Shown one piece after another: positions 7,441-16,452 of a stretch of 38,119 bases of DNA. A model generated the notes under the pieces. The model saw only the letters and a program-made list of their open reading frames with translations. It was not told the DNA's origin and did not search any database. Each line of letters begins with the position of its first letter. The first letter of the stretch is position 1. The DNA comes from Furfurilactobacillus siliginis (GTDB lineage Bacteria; Bacillota; Bacilli; Lactobacillales; Lactobacillaceae), in NCBI RefSeq assembly GCF_001437435.1, contig NZ_JQCB01000014.1:480-38598 (forward strand). Reading direction: 5' to 3'. The position numbers and the translations under genes are program-made.

Positions 7441-9633
7441 ATGAAACATTATGACGGGCCGACTTTCTTCCGGCAGCATCCGGAAGCACTTCTTCAAGCA
7501 CGTGAACGAAGACAGCAACGTGCTTTACCAGCGAAAGCAAGCGCTGCAGCACCAGTTGAATCAGCAGCACCAGTGCGTTTTGGCAATGACGAAGTTGAAA
7601 TGGATCGCGATACTGCTAGTATGTATGCTTCTCAGCAGGCGCGGGCGATTCAACAAACAATCAAGCCACGCGTTCATGGATTACGCCATGCAACTAGTGT
7701 GGCAACTGATGATGAGGCTTATGTCTCTGCGGTTGCTAAACCATATTCCACGGCGTCTGTTGCTTTTTCGGAGGCTGAAAAACCAGTCGCTAGCAGTTGG
7801 GGACAAGATGACTGGTCACATTCTGACAGCACAGTCGAGATTAACAGCGTTTCAAATGCAACCAGTTTAGTCAGCACTGCTGTGCAACCAGCTTCACTGG
7901 CAACGGTGACGTCGATGAGTACAAGCAACAGTCAATCGACCTCGGCCGCGTCAATGACATTAGTGGAAAGTGAACTTCCGACGACAAGTGCTGTCACAAA
8001 GCCACTACCGGTTATTCATTCATCAGCCGAAGTAACGCACAGTAAACCGGCACTTGGGCATGGTCTAGCTGATATTTTAAATGAAGAACAAAATGGTCAA
8101 AAAGACTTGGCTTTATTTAATCATGATCACGCTGATTCTGATGAAGAAGCAACACCAGTTATCGACGCATTACCCAGTGGGCGAACGTATGCCAATGAGG
8201 GTGATAAAGATCTTCTGACGTACCATTTCCCAGATTTGGATTTATTAGAGCCACCTGTTCAACGAAACGAAGAAAAGTTGGATGCATGGATCGAACAGCA
8301 AATTGATACGCTTAATGCGACATTAAGTAGTTTTAATGTCGATGGGGAAGTGGTCGACTATACGGTCGGACCTACTGTTACACAGTTTCAAGTACGTTTG
8401 GGACCGGGCGTACGGGTCAATAAAATCACCAACTTACAAGATGATTTGAAGATGGTTTTGGCTGCTAAGGACATTCGTATTGAGGCGCCAATTCCTGGTA
8501 AATCGACGGTCGGCATTGAAATTCCAGATTTGAAGTCACGTCCGGTCATGTTGTCAGAAGTGTTGCGTTCAGATGCGTTCCAAAATAGTTTGTCGCCCTT
8601 GACGGTTGCCTTAGGTGTTGACTTGTTTGGTCAGCCACAGGTCACAGATTTAAGAAAAATGCCGCACGGTTTGATTGCTGGGGCTACTGGTTCTGGTAAA
8701 TCTGTGTTCATCAACAGCCTGCTGATGTCGATTTTGTATAAGGCAACGCCACAAGAAGTTAAGCTGATTTTAATTGATCCAAAGGCCGTTGAAATGGCAC
8801 CATACAACGGTATTCCACATCTGCTGGCACCTGTGGTTTCTGAACCACAAGCAGCCGCAGCCGCCTTAAAATGGGCGGTTAATGAAATGGAAGAACGTTA
8901 TCAACGCTTAGCTGCGGCTGGGGCACGGAACATTGAGCAATACAACGACAAGGCTGAAGCGAGTGGTCATCCTGAGCAGAAAATGCCGTACATTTTGATC
9001 ATTATTGATGAACTGGCTGATTTGATGATGGTAGCGGCTTCGGAAGTGCAAGATTACATCGCACGGATTACGCAAAAGGCGCGGGCCGCGGGGTTACATC
9101 TGTTAGTGGCCACGCAACGTCCATCTGTAGATGTTGTGACAGGAACCATTAAGAATAATATTCCAACACGAGTTGCATTTATGGTTGCAAGCCAGGTGGA
9201 TTCTCGTACCATTTTAGATACTGCCGGTGCTGAACGTCTATTAGGACGTGGTGACATGTTGTATCTTGGTAATGGTAAAAGTCAGCCAATTCGGCTGCAA
9301 GGGACGTTTGTGGATGATGAAATTGATGCGGTGACAGCGTTTGTACGCGAACAAATGGCACCACATTATGCGTTTGAGCCTAAGCAATTATTAGCAACTG
9401 AAATTGCAGCTGAAGATCAAGATGACCTGTGGCCAGAGGTTTTGACGTATATCGCGGATGAAAAGACTGTATCGACCTCTAAGTTACAGCGGGTATTTTC
9501 CATTGGCTATAACCGTGCGGCAAACCTTGTTGATCAGTTAGAGGGCAATGGTTATGTCTCTGCTCAGCAGGGGTCAAAACCGCGAGAAGTCTTTCTAACA
9601 CCTGAAAAGCTTGCAACAATCACTGAAGATTAA
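7441..9633 (+). CDS. sftA: FtsK/SpoIIIE-family DNA translocase, SftA type
   Basis: A 730-residue ATP-driven DNA pump that clears chromosome DNA from the division septum. Unlike FtsK or SpoIIIE, no membrane spans are present: the N-terminal ~250 residues are polar, Ser/Thr/Ala-rich and low in conservation, which with the ytpR-murC context points to soluble SftA. The motor holds Walker A GATGSGKS (414-421) and Walker B LIIIDELADLM (D523, E524). The C-terminal winged-helix gamma domain (about 660-728, KLQRVFSIGYNRAANLVDQLE) should read polar KOPS/SRS-like sequences. Start ATG with AGGTGAG upstream. Confidence 0.93.
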   Translation: MKHYDGPTFFRQHPEALLQARERRQQRALPAKASAAAPVESAAPVRFGNDEVEMDRDTASMYASQQARAIQQTIKPRVHGLRHATSVATDDEAYVSAVAKPYSTASVAFSEAEKPVASSWGQDDWSHSDSTVEINSVSNATSLVSTAVQPASLATVTSMSTSNSQSTSAASMTLVESELPTTSAVTKPLPVIHSSAEVTHSKPALGHGLADILNEEQNGQKDLALFNHDHADSDEEATPVIDALPSGRTYANEGDKDLLTYHFPDLDLLEPPVQRNEEKLDAWIEQQIDTLNATLSSFNVDGEVVDYTVGPTVTQFQVRLGPGVRVNKITNLQDDLKMVLAAKDIRIEAPIPGKSTVGIEIPDLKSRPVMLSEVLRSDAFQNSLSPLTVALGVDLFGQPQVTDLRKMPHGLIAGATGSGKSVFINSLLMSILYKATPQEVKLILIDPKAVEMAPYNGIPHLLAPVVSEPQAAAAALKWAVNEMEERYQRLAAAGARNIEQYNDKAEASGHPEQKMPYILIIIDELADLMMVAASEVQDYIARITQKARAAGLHLLVATQRPSVDVVTGTIKNNIPTRVAFMVASQVDSRTILDTAGAERLLGRGDMLYLGNGKSQPIRLQGTFVDDEIDAVTAFVREQMAPHYAFEPKQLLATEIAAEDQDDLWPEVLTYIADEKTVSTSKLQRVFSIGYNRAANLVDQLEGNGYVSAQQGSKPREVFLTPEKLATITED

Positions 9634-9730
9634 GTAAAAGTCGCGTTTTCACCTGTAAGTTCCACCAGAAAATTGGTACATTATAGTTAATTATTAAAAA
9701 ATGTTTGTAGTATGAAGGAGCCCAATAGTC

Positions 9731-11065
9731 ATGAATAACACAGACACAACCTATTATTTCGTCGGGATCAAAGGATCAGGAATGGCGTCGTTGGCGCTAA
9801 TTTTGCATGACCGTGGTGATCGTGTGGAAGGATCAGATATTGATCAATACACGTTTACACAACGCCCATTGGAACAAGCTGGAATCAAGATTTACTCATT
9901 TGATCCTGCCAATTTACATGAAGGGCTAACGGTTATTGCCGGAAATGCGTTCCCTGATACGCACCCTGAAATTGTACGGGCCAAAGAACTTGGTCTGACA
10001 GTTGTTCGTTACCATGAATTTTTGGGTCAGTTAATGAGTGGATATACCAGTATTGGTGTTGCAGGTGCGCATGGAAAAACCAGCACGACTGGTCTGTTAG
10101 CACATGTATTGAGCGGTATCGCACCAACAAGTTACCTCGTTGGTGATGGCACTGGAAAAGGAACGCCTAACTCACGCTTCTTTGTCTTTGAAGCTGACGA
10201 ATACCGTCGTCACTTCTTGGCTTACCACCCAGATTATGCCATTATGACAAACATTGACTTTGATCACCCTGACTACTATAAGGGGATCGACGATGTGTAT
10301 GATGCGTTTGAAACGTTTGCTGGGCAAGTTAATAAAGCCATTTTTGCATGGGGCGATGATCCAGAACTGCGTAAGTTGATTGCAAATGTACCAGTTTATT
10401 ATTACGGTGTTGGTACTAATGACGACATTCAAGCTCGTAATATCAAGCGGACTACAAAGGGCTCAAACTTTGATGTTTACATTCACGATGAATTCATTGG
10501 CAACTTTGAAATTCAATTGTTTGGTGAACACAACGTGCTAAATAGCTTAGCGGTCATTGCTGTGGCGCACTTTGAAAAGGTTGATATGGATGACTTGCGC
10601 AAGGAATTATTGTCGTTCCAAGGGGTCAAACGACGCTTCTCAGAACGTAAAGTAGCTGACATGACCATTATTGATGACTACGCGCACCATCCATCTGAAA
10701 TCAAGGCAACTATCGATGCCGCTCGTCAAAAGTATCCTGATAAGGAATTAATTGCGGTGTTCCAACCACATACCTTTACTCGTACGATTGCGTTGATGGA
10801 TGACTTCGCCAAGAGCCTGAACTTGGCTGATAAGGTTTATCTGACAAACATCTTCGGTTCCGCTCGTGAAAAGACCGGTACGGTTTCTAGTGCCGATCTT
10901 GGTGCGAAAATCGTTAAGGGCGGCGAAGTGCTGACTTTAGATAATATGTCACCATTGCTTGATTTTCACGATGCAGTGGCAATTTTCATGGGTGCCGGTG
11001 ACGTGCAAAAGTATGAACGTGAGTATGAAACTTTATTGAGTAATTCAAGTTTGAATAAAAACTAG
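9731..11065 (+). CDS. murC: UDP-N-acetylmuramate--L-alanine ligase MurC
   Basis: Adds L-Ala to UDP-MurNAc, the first peptide step of peptidoglycan synthesis, in the cytoplasm (EC 6.3.2.8). The 444-residue protein has the N-terminal Rossmann motif VGIKGSGM (11-18), the ATP loop GAHGKTSTT (112-120), FEADEYRR (153-160), [10 protein letters not shown] (174-183) and later HHPSEI and QPHTFTRT segments, all typical of Mur ligases. Length matches the family. ATG with GAAGGAG upstream. A large hairpin follows. Confidence 0.97.
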   Translation: MNNTDTTYYFVGIKGSGMASLALILHDRGDRVEGSDIDQYTFTQRPLEQAGIKIYSFDPANLHEGLTVIAGNAFPDTHPEIVRAKELGLTVVRYHEFLGQLMSGYTSIGVAGAHGKTSTTGLLAHVLSGIAPTSYLVGDGTGKGTPNSRFFVFEADEYRRHFLAYHPDYAIMTNIDFDHPDYYKGIDDVYDAFETFAGQVNKAIFAWGDDPELRKLIANVPVYYYGVGTNDDIQARNIKRTTKGSNFDVYIHDEFIGNFEIQLFGEHNVLNSLAVIAVAHFEKVDMDDLRKELLSFQGVKRRFSERKVADMTIIDDYAHHPSEIKATIDAARQKYPDKELIAVFQPHTFTRTIALMDDFAKSLNLADKVYLTNIFGSAREKTGTVSSADLGAKIVKGGEVLTLDNMSPLLDFHDAVAIFMGAGDVQKYEREYETLLSNSSLNKN

Positions 11066-11073
11066 AGAACAGA

Positions 11074-11178
11074 GCAAAAAAAGACCCAGGTGTTTCCGAG
11101 CAAGAACAAGGACGGTGGTAGGAGCTTTAGCTCCGGACAGCGGCCAGGTTCTGCGCAGGAAACAGGGTCTTTTTTTGC
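11074..11178 (+). terminator. Long multi-stem terminator after murC
   Basis: A nested ~105-nt structure: outer arms GCAAAAAAAGACCC/GGGTCTTTTTTTGC (14 bp), then TGTTTCC/GGAAACA (7 bp), then GCAAGAAC/GTTCTGC with a bulge, and an apical hairpin GGAGC-TTTA-GCTCC. A and T runs let it act in both directions. It is longer than usual for a terminator and its architecture resembles the intergenic element that starts about 60 nt downstream. Confidence 0.8.
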
Positions 11179-11238
11179 GTTTTGGATGTATGAAAGGCAA
11201 CTCCCCTCCGAATTATAAACAGCACAGGTCAGATGAGA

Positions 11239-11419
11239 GTGAGACAAAAGTCGGGAAGTAGCGAGCAAGACCTAGAACGGCCGTGCGGCTTGGTCTTCAA
11301 TCCGGTAGGTTGTTCGTCCTCTGCACAGCGACTTGACTTTTGATGCACGTTTCCGCTATTGAAACCTAGAGAACAACAATGGGTCTGTGGACATAATTAG
11401 TTATGTCCACAGACCCATT
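11239..11419 (+). repeat. Structured intergenic element, copy A
   Basis: A 110-nt core (11239-11348) followed by a linker with TTTCCGCTATTGAAA and a perfect 19-bp hairpin (11378-11419, loop TTAG). Nearly the same sequence occurs inverted at 16235-16415, and the core again at 26466-26575. Inner arms GAACGGCC/GGTTGTTC and GCAAGAC/TCTGC can pair. It lies between convergent murC and the XRE gene; the hairpin ends 7 nt from the XRE stop codon and probably serves as that gene's terminator. Confidence 0.85.
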
Positions 11420-11425
11420 CTGTAG

Positions 11426-11836
11426 TTATCGTTTTCCCCATACGAGCCACCCAAGCATGCCAATAATAGCGAGTACGATCCAGTAATACCGTGCTAGAAA
11501 TTCCCAACCATTCGTAATTGGCTGATAATACCATTGCCGCCAACGATGATTCTCGTGCCAATCTTGATCGGCTTTATCTGGAGTTGTCGCTTTTTTTATG
11601 GCTGATTTTAAGCCAGTATCGGTTTGCGGATGTTTGTTTAGTACCAGTTCGTCAAGATCAACATGGAGTACTTCCGTCAGTTTAACTAAGCTGGTTAAAT
11701 CGGGAGTGGTTTCACCGTTTTCCCATTTTGAAATTGACTGACGCGAAATATTGAGCTGCTCGGCTAAGTCGCTTTGCGATAACTGGGATTGTTTGCGAAG
11801 CTTGATAAGATTTTGTTGAAAGATTGTGTTATTCAT
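11426..11836 (-). CDS. Membrane-tethered XRE-family transcriptional regulator
   Basis: A 136-residue protein with an N-terminal HTH_XRE domain (about residues 6-62: NLIKLRKQSQLSQSDLAEQL, SRQSISKWENGETTPDLTSL) and a single C-terminal membrane span (about 112-132, YWIVLAIIGMLGWLVW) ending in GKR. This is a helix-turn-helix fixed to the membrane by its C-terminus, a layout common in Lactobacillales. I use the ATG at 11836, 9 nt after AAAGGA; a GTG two codons upstream is less well placed. It follows the Bcr/CflA gene on the same strand and may control it, but no operator was identified. Confidence 0.88.
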   Translation of the reverse strand: MNNTIFQQNLIKLRKQSQLSQSDLAEQLNISRQSISKWENGETTPDLTSLVKLTEVLHVDLDELVLNKHPQTDTGLKSAIKKATTPDKADQDWHENHRWRQWYYQPITNGWEFLARYYWIVLAIIGMLGWLVWGKR

Positions 11837-11980
11837 AAACACACGTCCTTTTCGTTAGGTTGATTTCATAGTAAGGAGCGCGTGAGAAACACGCTAGCAC
11901 TGATGATGGAAAACCGAGTTGCATTTATGCCCGTAATGTTAACAAAGCCTATTAAAATCAGTTATTGGGTATAACAATTA

Positions 11981-13171
11981 TCAATGAGTAACAGGTGTTT
12001 TGGAACCGCTAAATTGAAGTAACACTAACCCAAGTGTTTCAAAAACGGCAATCATAATAATCATTGGCATGGCAGTGTTAGAGCCAAATAGTCCGACCAA
12101 CGGCGAAGCAATACCGCCGACCAGTTGTGATAAAGTTCCTAGCACAGCCGAAGCAGTCCCAATGTTTTTGCTCGTACTTTCCATCGCGATTGCCGTGGTG
12201 ATCGTACTATTGAAACCGACGAACATAACAACGACCCACAGTGCAACCGTAAATACGATTAAGCTATTAATGGTAAGCGCGTTTATGGCGAGCACAATAC
12301 AACTGACTAAAGGCATGAAAAATCCTAAACGGGCGATATTTTGTTCGCTTAGATGGCCGGAGATGCGACCTGCCAACTGGCTCCCTAAGGCGATACCCAA
12401 ACCATTGATGGCGTAAATGACACTAAAGCCAGCGGTGGATAGGCCGAAATCCTTTTGGAAGATGAATGAGGAATCTGCGATGTAAGTAAATAAGGCACCG
12501 TAAACAAAGGCCAGCAACGTAGCGTTCAACATAAACCGACCATTGCCCAAGACAGATTTGAAATCTAGCTTTTCAGCTGGACCCTGTGAAATGGTTGCCG
12601 TTTCAGGTAAACCAAAGTAACTGGCAGCAACGAGCAGGGCACCAATAAGTGCAAGTGTTACAAAAATCGATTCCCATGGGAAGATAGTGACTAGCCCTGC
12701 GCCTAAGATAGGGGCAATCACCGGAAAGATGCCGTTGACAGTCATCAATGTGGCATAGAACTTTGTCAGGCGTTCACCTTCAAAAAGATCACGAGCAACT
12801 GCCCGGGATAGAACTTGGCCGGCTGACCCTGCGAGACCCTGTAGCACTCGTAGGACTAAAAAAAATGTAATGCTATGAACAAAGATTAGCGCAATCGACG
12901 TTAAGGTGAAGACAACCAGACCAGCTAAAAGCGGTTTGCGGCGGCCAACACGATCACTCCATGGACCAATGAATAACTGACCCACAGCCATACCGATTAA
13001 ACAGGCACTGATACTGGCTTGAACTGCGGCCGATGAGGTATGTAAGTTTGCTTGGATCTGTGGGAGAGCGGGTAAATACATATCTAAGGACAAAGGACCA
13101 AAGGCCGATAAGGTACCCAATAGTAAAATTAAGAAGGCACCAGGTTTGGGTAACGTTTTTTTCACTTGCAT
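11981..13171 (-). CDS. Bcr/CflA-type MFS drug exporter (paralog 1)
   Basis: A 396-residue proton-driven exporter of the major facilitator superfamily, 12 membrane spans. Family marks are SLDMYLPALPQI near the first span, the motif A loop GPWSDRVGRRKPLL between spans 2 and 3, and GLAGSAGQVLSRAVARDLFEG (span 4 and the loop after it). Substrate cannot be read from sequence; relatives export antibiotics such as bicyclomycin or sulfonamides. It is very similar along its whole length to the gene at 16453-17646, so the two are paralogs. ATG with GGGAG 11 nt upstream. Confidence 0.9.
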   Translation of the reverse strand: MQVKKTLPKPGAFLILLLGTLSAFGPLSLDMYLPALPQIQANLHTSSAAVQASISACLIGMAVGQLFIGPWSDRVGRRKPLLAGLVVFTLTSIALIFVHSITFFLVLRVLQGLAGSAGQVLSRAVARDLFEGERLTKFYATLMTVNGIFPVIAPILGAGLVTIFPWESIFVTLALIGALLVAASYFGLPETATISQGPAEKLDFKSVLGNGRFMLNATLLAFVYGALFTYIADSSFIFQKDFGLSTAGFSVIYAINGLGIALGSQLAGRISGHLSEQNIARLGFFMPLVSCIVLAINALTINSLIVFTVALWVVVMFVGFNSTITTAIAMESTSKNIGTASAVLGTLSQLVGGIASPLVGLFGSNTAMPMIIMIAVFETLGLVLLQFSGSKTPVTH

Positions 13172-13289
13172 GTTTGTCTGAACTCCCTATGTGTTTGTTT
13201 GCTATCCAACCATTTTAGCTGTCTATGACTGAAATGACTAGGCGGGAGCATAAGGAATTGTAAAGTTGCAGGTTTCGTGTGTGAAACGC

Positions 13290-13317
13290 TTGCGTGTTGG
13301 TATGAATCTGTTAGAAT
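13290..13317 (+). promoter_or_regulatory. Promoter of the Bax-inhibitor-1 gene
   Basis: TTGCGT (13290-13295), 16-nt spacer, TAGAAT (13312-13317) with a TGn extended -10 (TGTTAGAAT). Confidence 0.55.
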
Positions 13318-13376
13318 ACAACCAGATAAAGATTAGTCAGTATTTGTCAAACAATAATTTGAAATGAGGGATTTTC

Positions 13377-14096
13377 GTGAACAATAATGAATATCAACAG
13401 CCTCGTCGCGAAGTGAACAGCCAGGCGTCTGGGTTATCGGCCTTTATGAGCCGCGTCTTTGGTTACATGGGAGTCGCCGTTTTAGTATCAGCGATCGTTG
13501 CTGTTCTAGCCGGTGTCGTGTTCGCTAACCAGTACTTTGGTTTCTTAGCCGCCAACCGGTGGTTTATGTGGGTGCTAATCATTGCTGAACTTGGTTTAGT
13601 AATGGGTAGCAACTTTCAGGCGAATCGGAACCCAACGGCTGGGTTAGTCATGCTAATGGGCTTTGCGGCCGTTAATGGCTTGATGTTATCGACCATTTTC
13701 ATCCAGTATGCGAGTGCAACGATTTTCTCTGCATTCTTTGCATCAGCCGCTATCTTCGGTGGGATGTCATTTTATGGGGCGACAACGCATCGTGATTTGA
13801 GCCGGATTGGCACGCAAATGGGCTTTGCACTGTTTGGTGTTATCATTGTGAGCTTAATCAACTTGTTCTTACGTTCAAGCATCATTAGCTTCGTGTTTAG
13901 CTTTATCATTGTGGGGATCTTCGTCGTGTTGACTGCTTGGGATACACAACGGATGCGTCGCGTTTATGAACAATATGGGAATCAAGTATCATTAGGTGGT
14001 TTAGCCATCCAGGGCGCACTTCAGTTATACCTTGATTTCATCAACATCTTTATCAACATCTTACAGATCTTTGGTTACGGTGGTAATCGTAACTAG
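13377..14096 (+). CDS. Bax inhibitor-1 / YccA family membrane protein
   Basis: A 239-residue integral membrane protein with seven hydrophobic spans after a polar 25-residue N-terminus, ending in the typical SLGGLAIQGALQLYLDFINIFINILQIFG segment with the conserved Asp in the last span (LYLDFIN). The bacterial family (YetJ/BsYetJ, YccA) includes pH-sensitive calcium-leak proteins and a modulator of FtsH; which role applies here is not known. Start is GTG at 13377 with GAGGG upstream. It has its own promoter and terminator, so it is a single-gene unit. Confidence 0.92.
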   Translation: MNNNEYQQPRREVNSQASGLSAFMSRVFGYMGVAVLVSAIVAVLAGVVFANQYFGFLAANRWFMWVLIIAELGLVMGSNFQANRNPTAGLVMLMGFAAVNGLMLSTIFIQYASATIFSAFFASAAIFGGMSFYGATTHRDLSRIGTQMGFALFGVIIVSLINLFLRSSIISFVFSFIIVGIFVVLTAWDTQRMRRVYEQYGNQVSLGGLAIQGALQLYLDFINIFINILQIFGYGGNRN

Positions 14097-14104
14097 ATAA
14101 CCAG

Positions 14105-14154
14105 GGGCGTGTGCAGACAGAATTACTTTTGTCTACGCACGTTTTTTTGTGCGT
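14105..14154 (+). terminator. Terminator after the Bax-inhibitor-1 gene
   Basis: CGTGTGCAGAC pairs with GTCTACGCACG (one weak position) around a GAATTACTTTT-type loop, followed by seven T. Confidence 0.7.
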
Positions 14155-14183
14155 GCAAGGCGAAACATTTTTTTATGAATATG

Positions 14184-14213
14184 TTGACGTATGCTCACAC
14201 ATGCATGTATTAT
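14184..14213 (+). promoter_or_regulatory. arsR-type gene promoter with overlapping operator
   Basis: TTGACG (14184-14189), 18-nt spacer, TATTAT (14208-14213); an overlapping TATAAT is at 14211-14216. The spacer holds TGCTCACACATGCA (14192-14205), which recurs with 2 changes and in inverted orientation at 14591-14604 before the exporter gene, suggesting an operator for the regulator. Confidence 0.6.
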
Positions 14214-14231
14214 AATCAACGAGGTGATGAA

Positions 14232-14561
14232 ATGTCAGTTGAACACGGTTCTGATGAATGCAAGCAGTTGATTAGAGATAATGTGGACATTGATTTTTTC
14301 CGAACTGTCTTTGATCCGGTACGTAGTGAATTAATTGTTTTTCTCGCCAGTAATGGTGAGATGACGGTAGGAGATATTGCAGATAACTACCCACAAAACC
14401 GATCTGTGATTTCACGGCACTTGGACATCATGTTTCGGTACAACATTGTGCAACGTAGAAAAGAAGGTCGGGAAGTCTACTATCAGATTAATCGCGATTT
14501 GATTGTTAGCAAGTTCCAACAAACGTCTGAAAATATGACAGCACTCATGAATCTTAAGTGA
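14232..14561 (+). CDS. ArsR-family winged-helix transcriptional regulator
   Basis: A 109-residue winged-helix repressor. The recognition helix segment is about residues 43-62 (TVGDIADNYPQNRSVISRHL) followed by the wing (QRRKEGREVYYQIN, about 76-89). I start at ATG 14232 after GAGGTGAT; the longer frame to 14109 crosses the promoter and terminator. No clear metal-binding cysteine cluster (ELCVCD type) is present, so a metal sensor is not supported. It precedes the DHA2 exporter by 73 nt and shared TGC(A/T)CACA(A/C)ATGCA boxes before both genes suggest it represses itself and the exporter. Confidence 0.87.
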   Translation: MSVEHGSDECKQLIRDNVDIDFFRTVFDPVRSELIVFLASNGEMTVGDIADNYPQNRSVISRHLDIMFRYNIVQRRKEGREVYYQINRDLIVSKFQQTSENMTALMNLK

Positions 14562-14576
14562 GCATGAGTGTTTTTT
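14542..14576 (+). terminator. Terminator overlapping the end of the ArsR gene
   Basis: CACTCATG (14542-14549) and CATGAGTG (14563-14570) form an 8-bp stem followed by six T. It overlaps the last codons of the regulator and would reduce readthrough to the exporter. Confidence 0.6.
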
Positions 14577-14588
14577 ATTTAAATTATA

Positions 14589-14606
14589 AGTGCATTTGTG
14601 TGCACT
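14589..14606. promoter_or_regulatory. Putative operator before the DHA2 exporter
   Basis: AGTGCA-TTTGTG-TGCACT is a 6-6-6 inverted repeat. Its minus-strand reading TGCACACAAATGCA matches 12 of 14 bases of the box in the upstream ArsR promoter. Confidence 0.5.
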
Positions 14607-14634
14607 AATAATCATAAAAGGAGATTTAACAAAA

Positions 14635-16188
14635 ATGGCAAAAGTATCAAAACAGTGGTGGATTCTTGGAATCGTAAGTTTAACGGTGTTCATGGCAATG
14701 TTAGATATCACCATCGTGAACGTGGCATTACCAAGTATGCAAAAGGCATTTTCAGCTAGCTTTACAGAAATTCAATGGGTTTTAAACGCCTATACGTTGG
14801 TCTATGCCGTGATGTTATTACCGGTATCAAAGTTGGGCGACATTTGGGGTCGCAAACGTGTTTTCTTATTGGGTTTGGCCGTTTTCACGATTGGCTCAGT
14901 TGCCAGTGGACTAGCAGGGGATGACACGTGGTTGAACATCTTCCGTGGTCTACAAGGTGCCGGGGGTGCAGCCATGATGTCGTTATCGTTGACGATTGTA
15001 ACGGCGTCATTTCCACCAGCCAAGCGAGGCCTTGCACTGGGAGTCTGGAGCAGTGCCGTGGGTCTTGCAAGCGCAGCTGGTCCATTGATTGGCGGTGCGT
15101 TGGTTGATGGCTTCGGTTGGCGGTCAATCTTTTTAGTTAATTTGCCCATCGGGCTTGTCGTCATCTTTTTAGGGTGGATTTTAATTCCAGAAAGTAAGCT
15201 GCTGAAGAATGAATCACTAGATGTGATCGGTGTTTTACTGAGTGCAATCTTCATCTTTAGCATGGTTCTGGGTTTGATTCAAAAAGAAATGCACAGTAGT
15301 TATAGCTGGACGAATTGGCACATTATGGGCTTGTTTGGCCTTAGCCTGGTGTCTTTGCTCGCATTTGTTGTGACTGAGCGCACCGTCAAAAATCCAATGA
15401 TTGATTTGCACGTGTTTAAATCCACATCATTTGTTGGTGCCAACATTGCGGCGTTTACGCTAGGCGCTGGTTTATATGGTGGTTTTACCTACTTGACGAT
15501 TTTGCTGCAAAACTACATGGGCTATTCAGCCTTTGAAACAGGCGTCAAAATGCTCTACATCAGCGCATTTACACTTGTTTTAGGACCGCTAGCTGGGATT
15601 GTCTCTGGTAAGATTGGCAATCGCTGGTTGATTAGTGGCGCCTTGTTAATCGGCGCAGCAGGTGTATTACTGATCAATCATTTAGTTAAAGTACCGTTTC
15701 AATGGCAGTCACTGTTTTGGGGATTCATTCTGCTAGGGATTAGCAATGCATTGGTAAATCCACCAATTTCAAATGTGGCGATGAGCGCTGTTCAAAAGGA
15801 CGAAGTTGGCATGGCGTCTGGTATCTTAAATGTTTTTCGTCAAGTTGGGATTTCATTTGGGGTCGTCGTGTTGGGCATCAGTTTGAATGCTGGCTATAAA
15901 GATCAATTAAGTGATGGGTTTTCACAGGTTAGTTTGTTGCCTGCACCGATAAAAACACAGTTGCTGGATGCATTGCAGAAGGTCGGTGCAGTAGGTGGTC
16001 GGCGCGTTTTGGAAAGCAAACAAATTGCGCCGTTCAAACAATTACCGGTATTTAAACAGGTCGCCGATGTGGTCGATAATGCCTTTAAAGTTGGGATGCA
16101 ACATACCACGGGACTCATTGCGACCTTGTTGATTATTGGGGCAGCCGCAAGCTTGGTAATGATTAAACGTGATCCACAACCAAAGTAG
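14635..16188 (+). CDS. DHA2-type (14-span) MFS multidrug exporter
   Basis: A 517-residue exporter of the EmrB/QacA group, which expel drugs or toxic lipophilic compounds with proton exchange. Family marks: LDITIVNVALPSMQ in span 1 (motif D1), KLGDIWGRKRVFLLG (motif A), RGLQGAGGAAMMSLSL (motif B region) and GVWSSAVGLASAAGPLIGG (motif C of antiporters). Fourteen hydrophobic spans fit the length. The ATG at 14635 follows AAAGGAG; the longer frame to 14590 is not used. Likely controlled by the ArsR protein upstream. The substrate is unknown. Confidence 0.91.
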   Translation: MAKVSKQWWILGIVSLTVFMAMLDITIVNVALPSMQKAFSASFTEIQWVLNAYTLVYAVMLLPVSKLGDIWGRKRVFLLGLAVFTIGSVASGLAGDDTWLNIFRGLQGAGGAAMMSLSLTIVTASFPPAKRGLALGVWSSAVGLASAAGPLIGGALVDGFGWRSIFLVNLPIGLVVIFLGWILIPESKLLKNESLDVIGVLLSAIFIFSMVLGLIQKEMHSSYSWTNWHIMGLFGLSLVSLLAFVVTERTVKNPMIDLHVFKSTSFVGANIAAFTLGAGLYGGFTYLTILLQNYMGYSAFETGVKMLYISAFTLVLGPLAGIVSGKIGNRWLISGALLIGAAGVLLINHLVKVPFQWQSLFWGFILLGISNALVNPPISNVAMSAVQKDEVGMASGILNVFRQVGISFGVVVLGISLNAGYKDQLSDGFSQVSLLPAPIKTQLLDALQKVGAVGGRRVLESKQIAPFKQLPVFKQVADVVDNAFKVGMQHTTGLIATLLIIGAAASLVMIKRDPQPK

Positions 16189-16234
16189 TACGCAGCGGAA
16201 TTTGATTTTCGCACAATTAAAGATTGCAAATAAA

Positions 16235-16415
16235 AGTGGGTCTGAGGACATAGCTAATTATGTCCACAGACCCATTGTTGTTTTCTGATTTTCAATAGCG
16301 GAAACGTGCGCCAAAAGTCAAGCCGCTGTGCAGACTACGAACAACCTACCGGGTTGAAACCCAACCCGTACGGTCGTTCTAGGTCTTGCTCACGGCTTCC
16401 CGACTTCTGGCCCAC
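16235..16415 (-). repeat. Structured intergenic element, copy B
   Basis: Reverse-complement partner of copy A with the same 181-nt span: hairpin at 16235-16276 (stem TGGGTCTGAGGACATA, one mismatch) and 110-nt core at 16306-16415. Outer arms read GTGGGCCAGAAGTC and GACTTTTGGCGCAC on the minus strand; inner arms GAACGACC/GGTTGTTC and GGGTTG/CAACCC pair. It lies between the convergent DHA2 and second Bcr/CflA genes. Confidence 0.85.
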
Positions 16416-16452
16416 TCTCTTTTTGTGATCATATAGCAGTCAAACGTAAATC

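Noticed and set aside
7451-7870. 139-codon ORF in another frame at the start of sftA
   Set aside because: No ribosome site; arises from biased codon use in the low-complexity sftA N-terminus.
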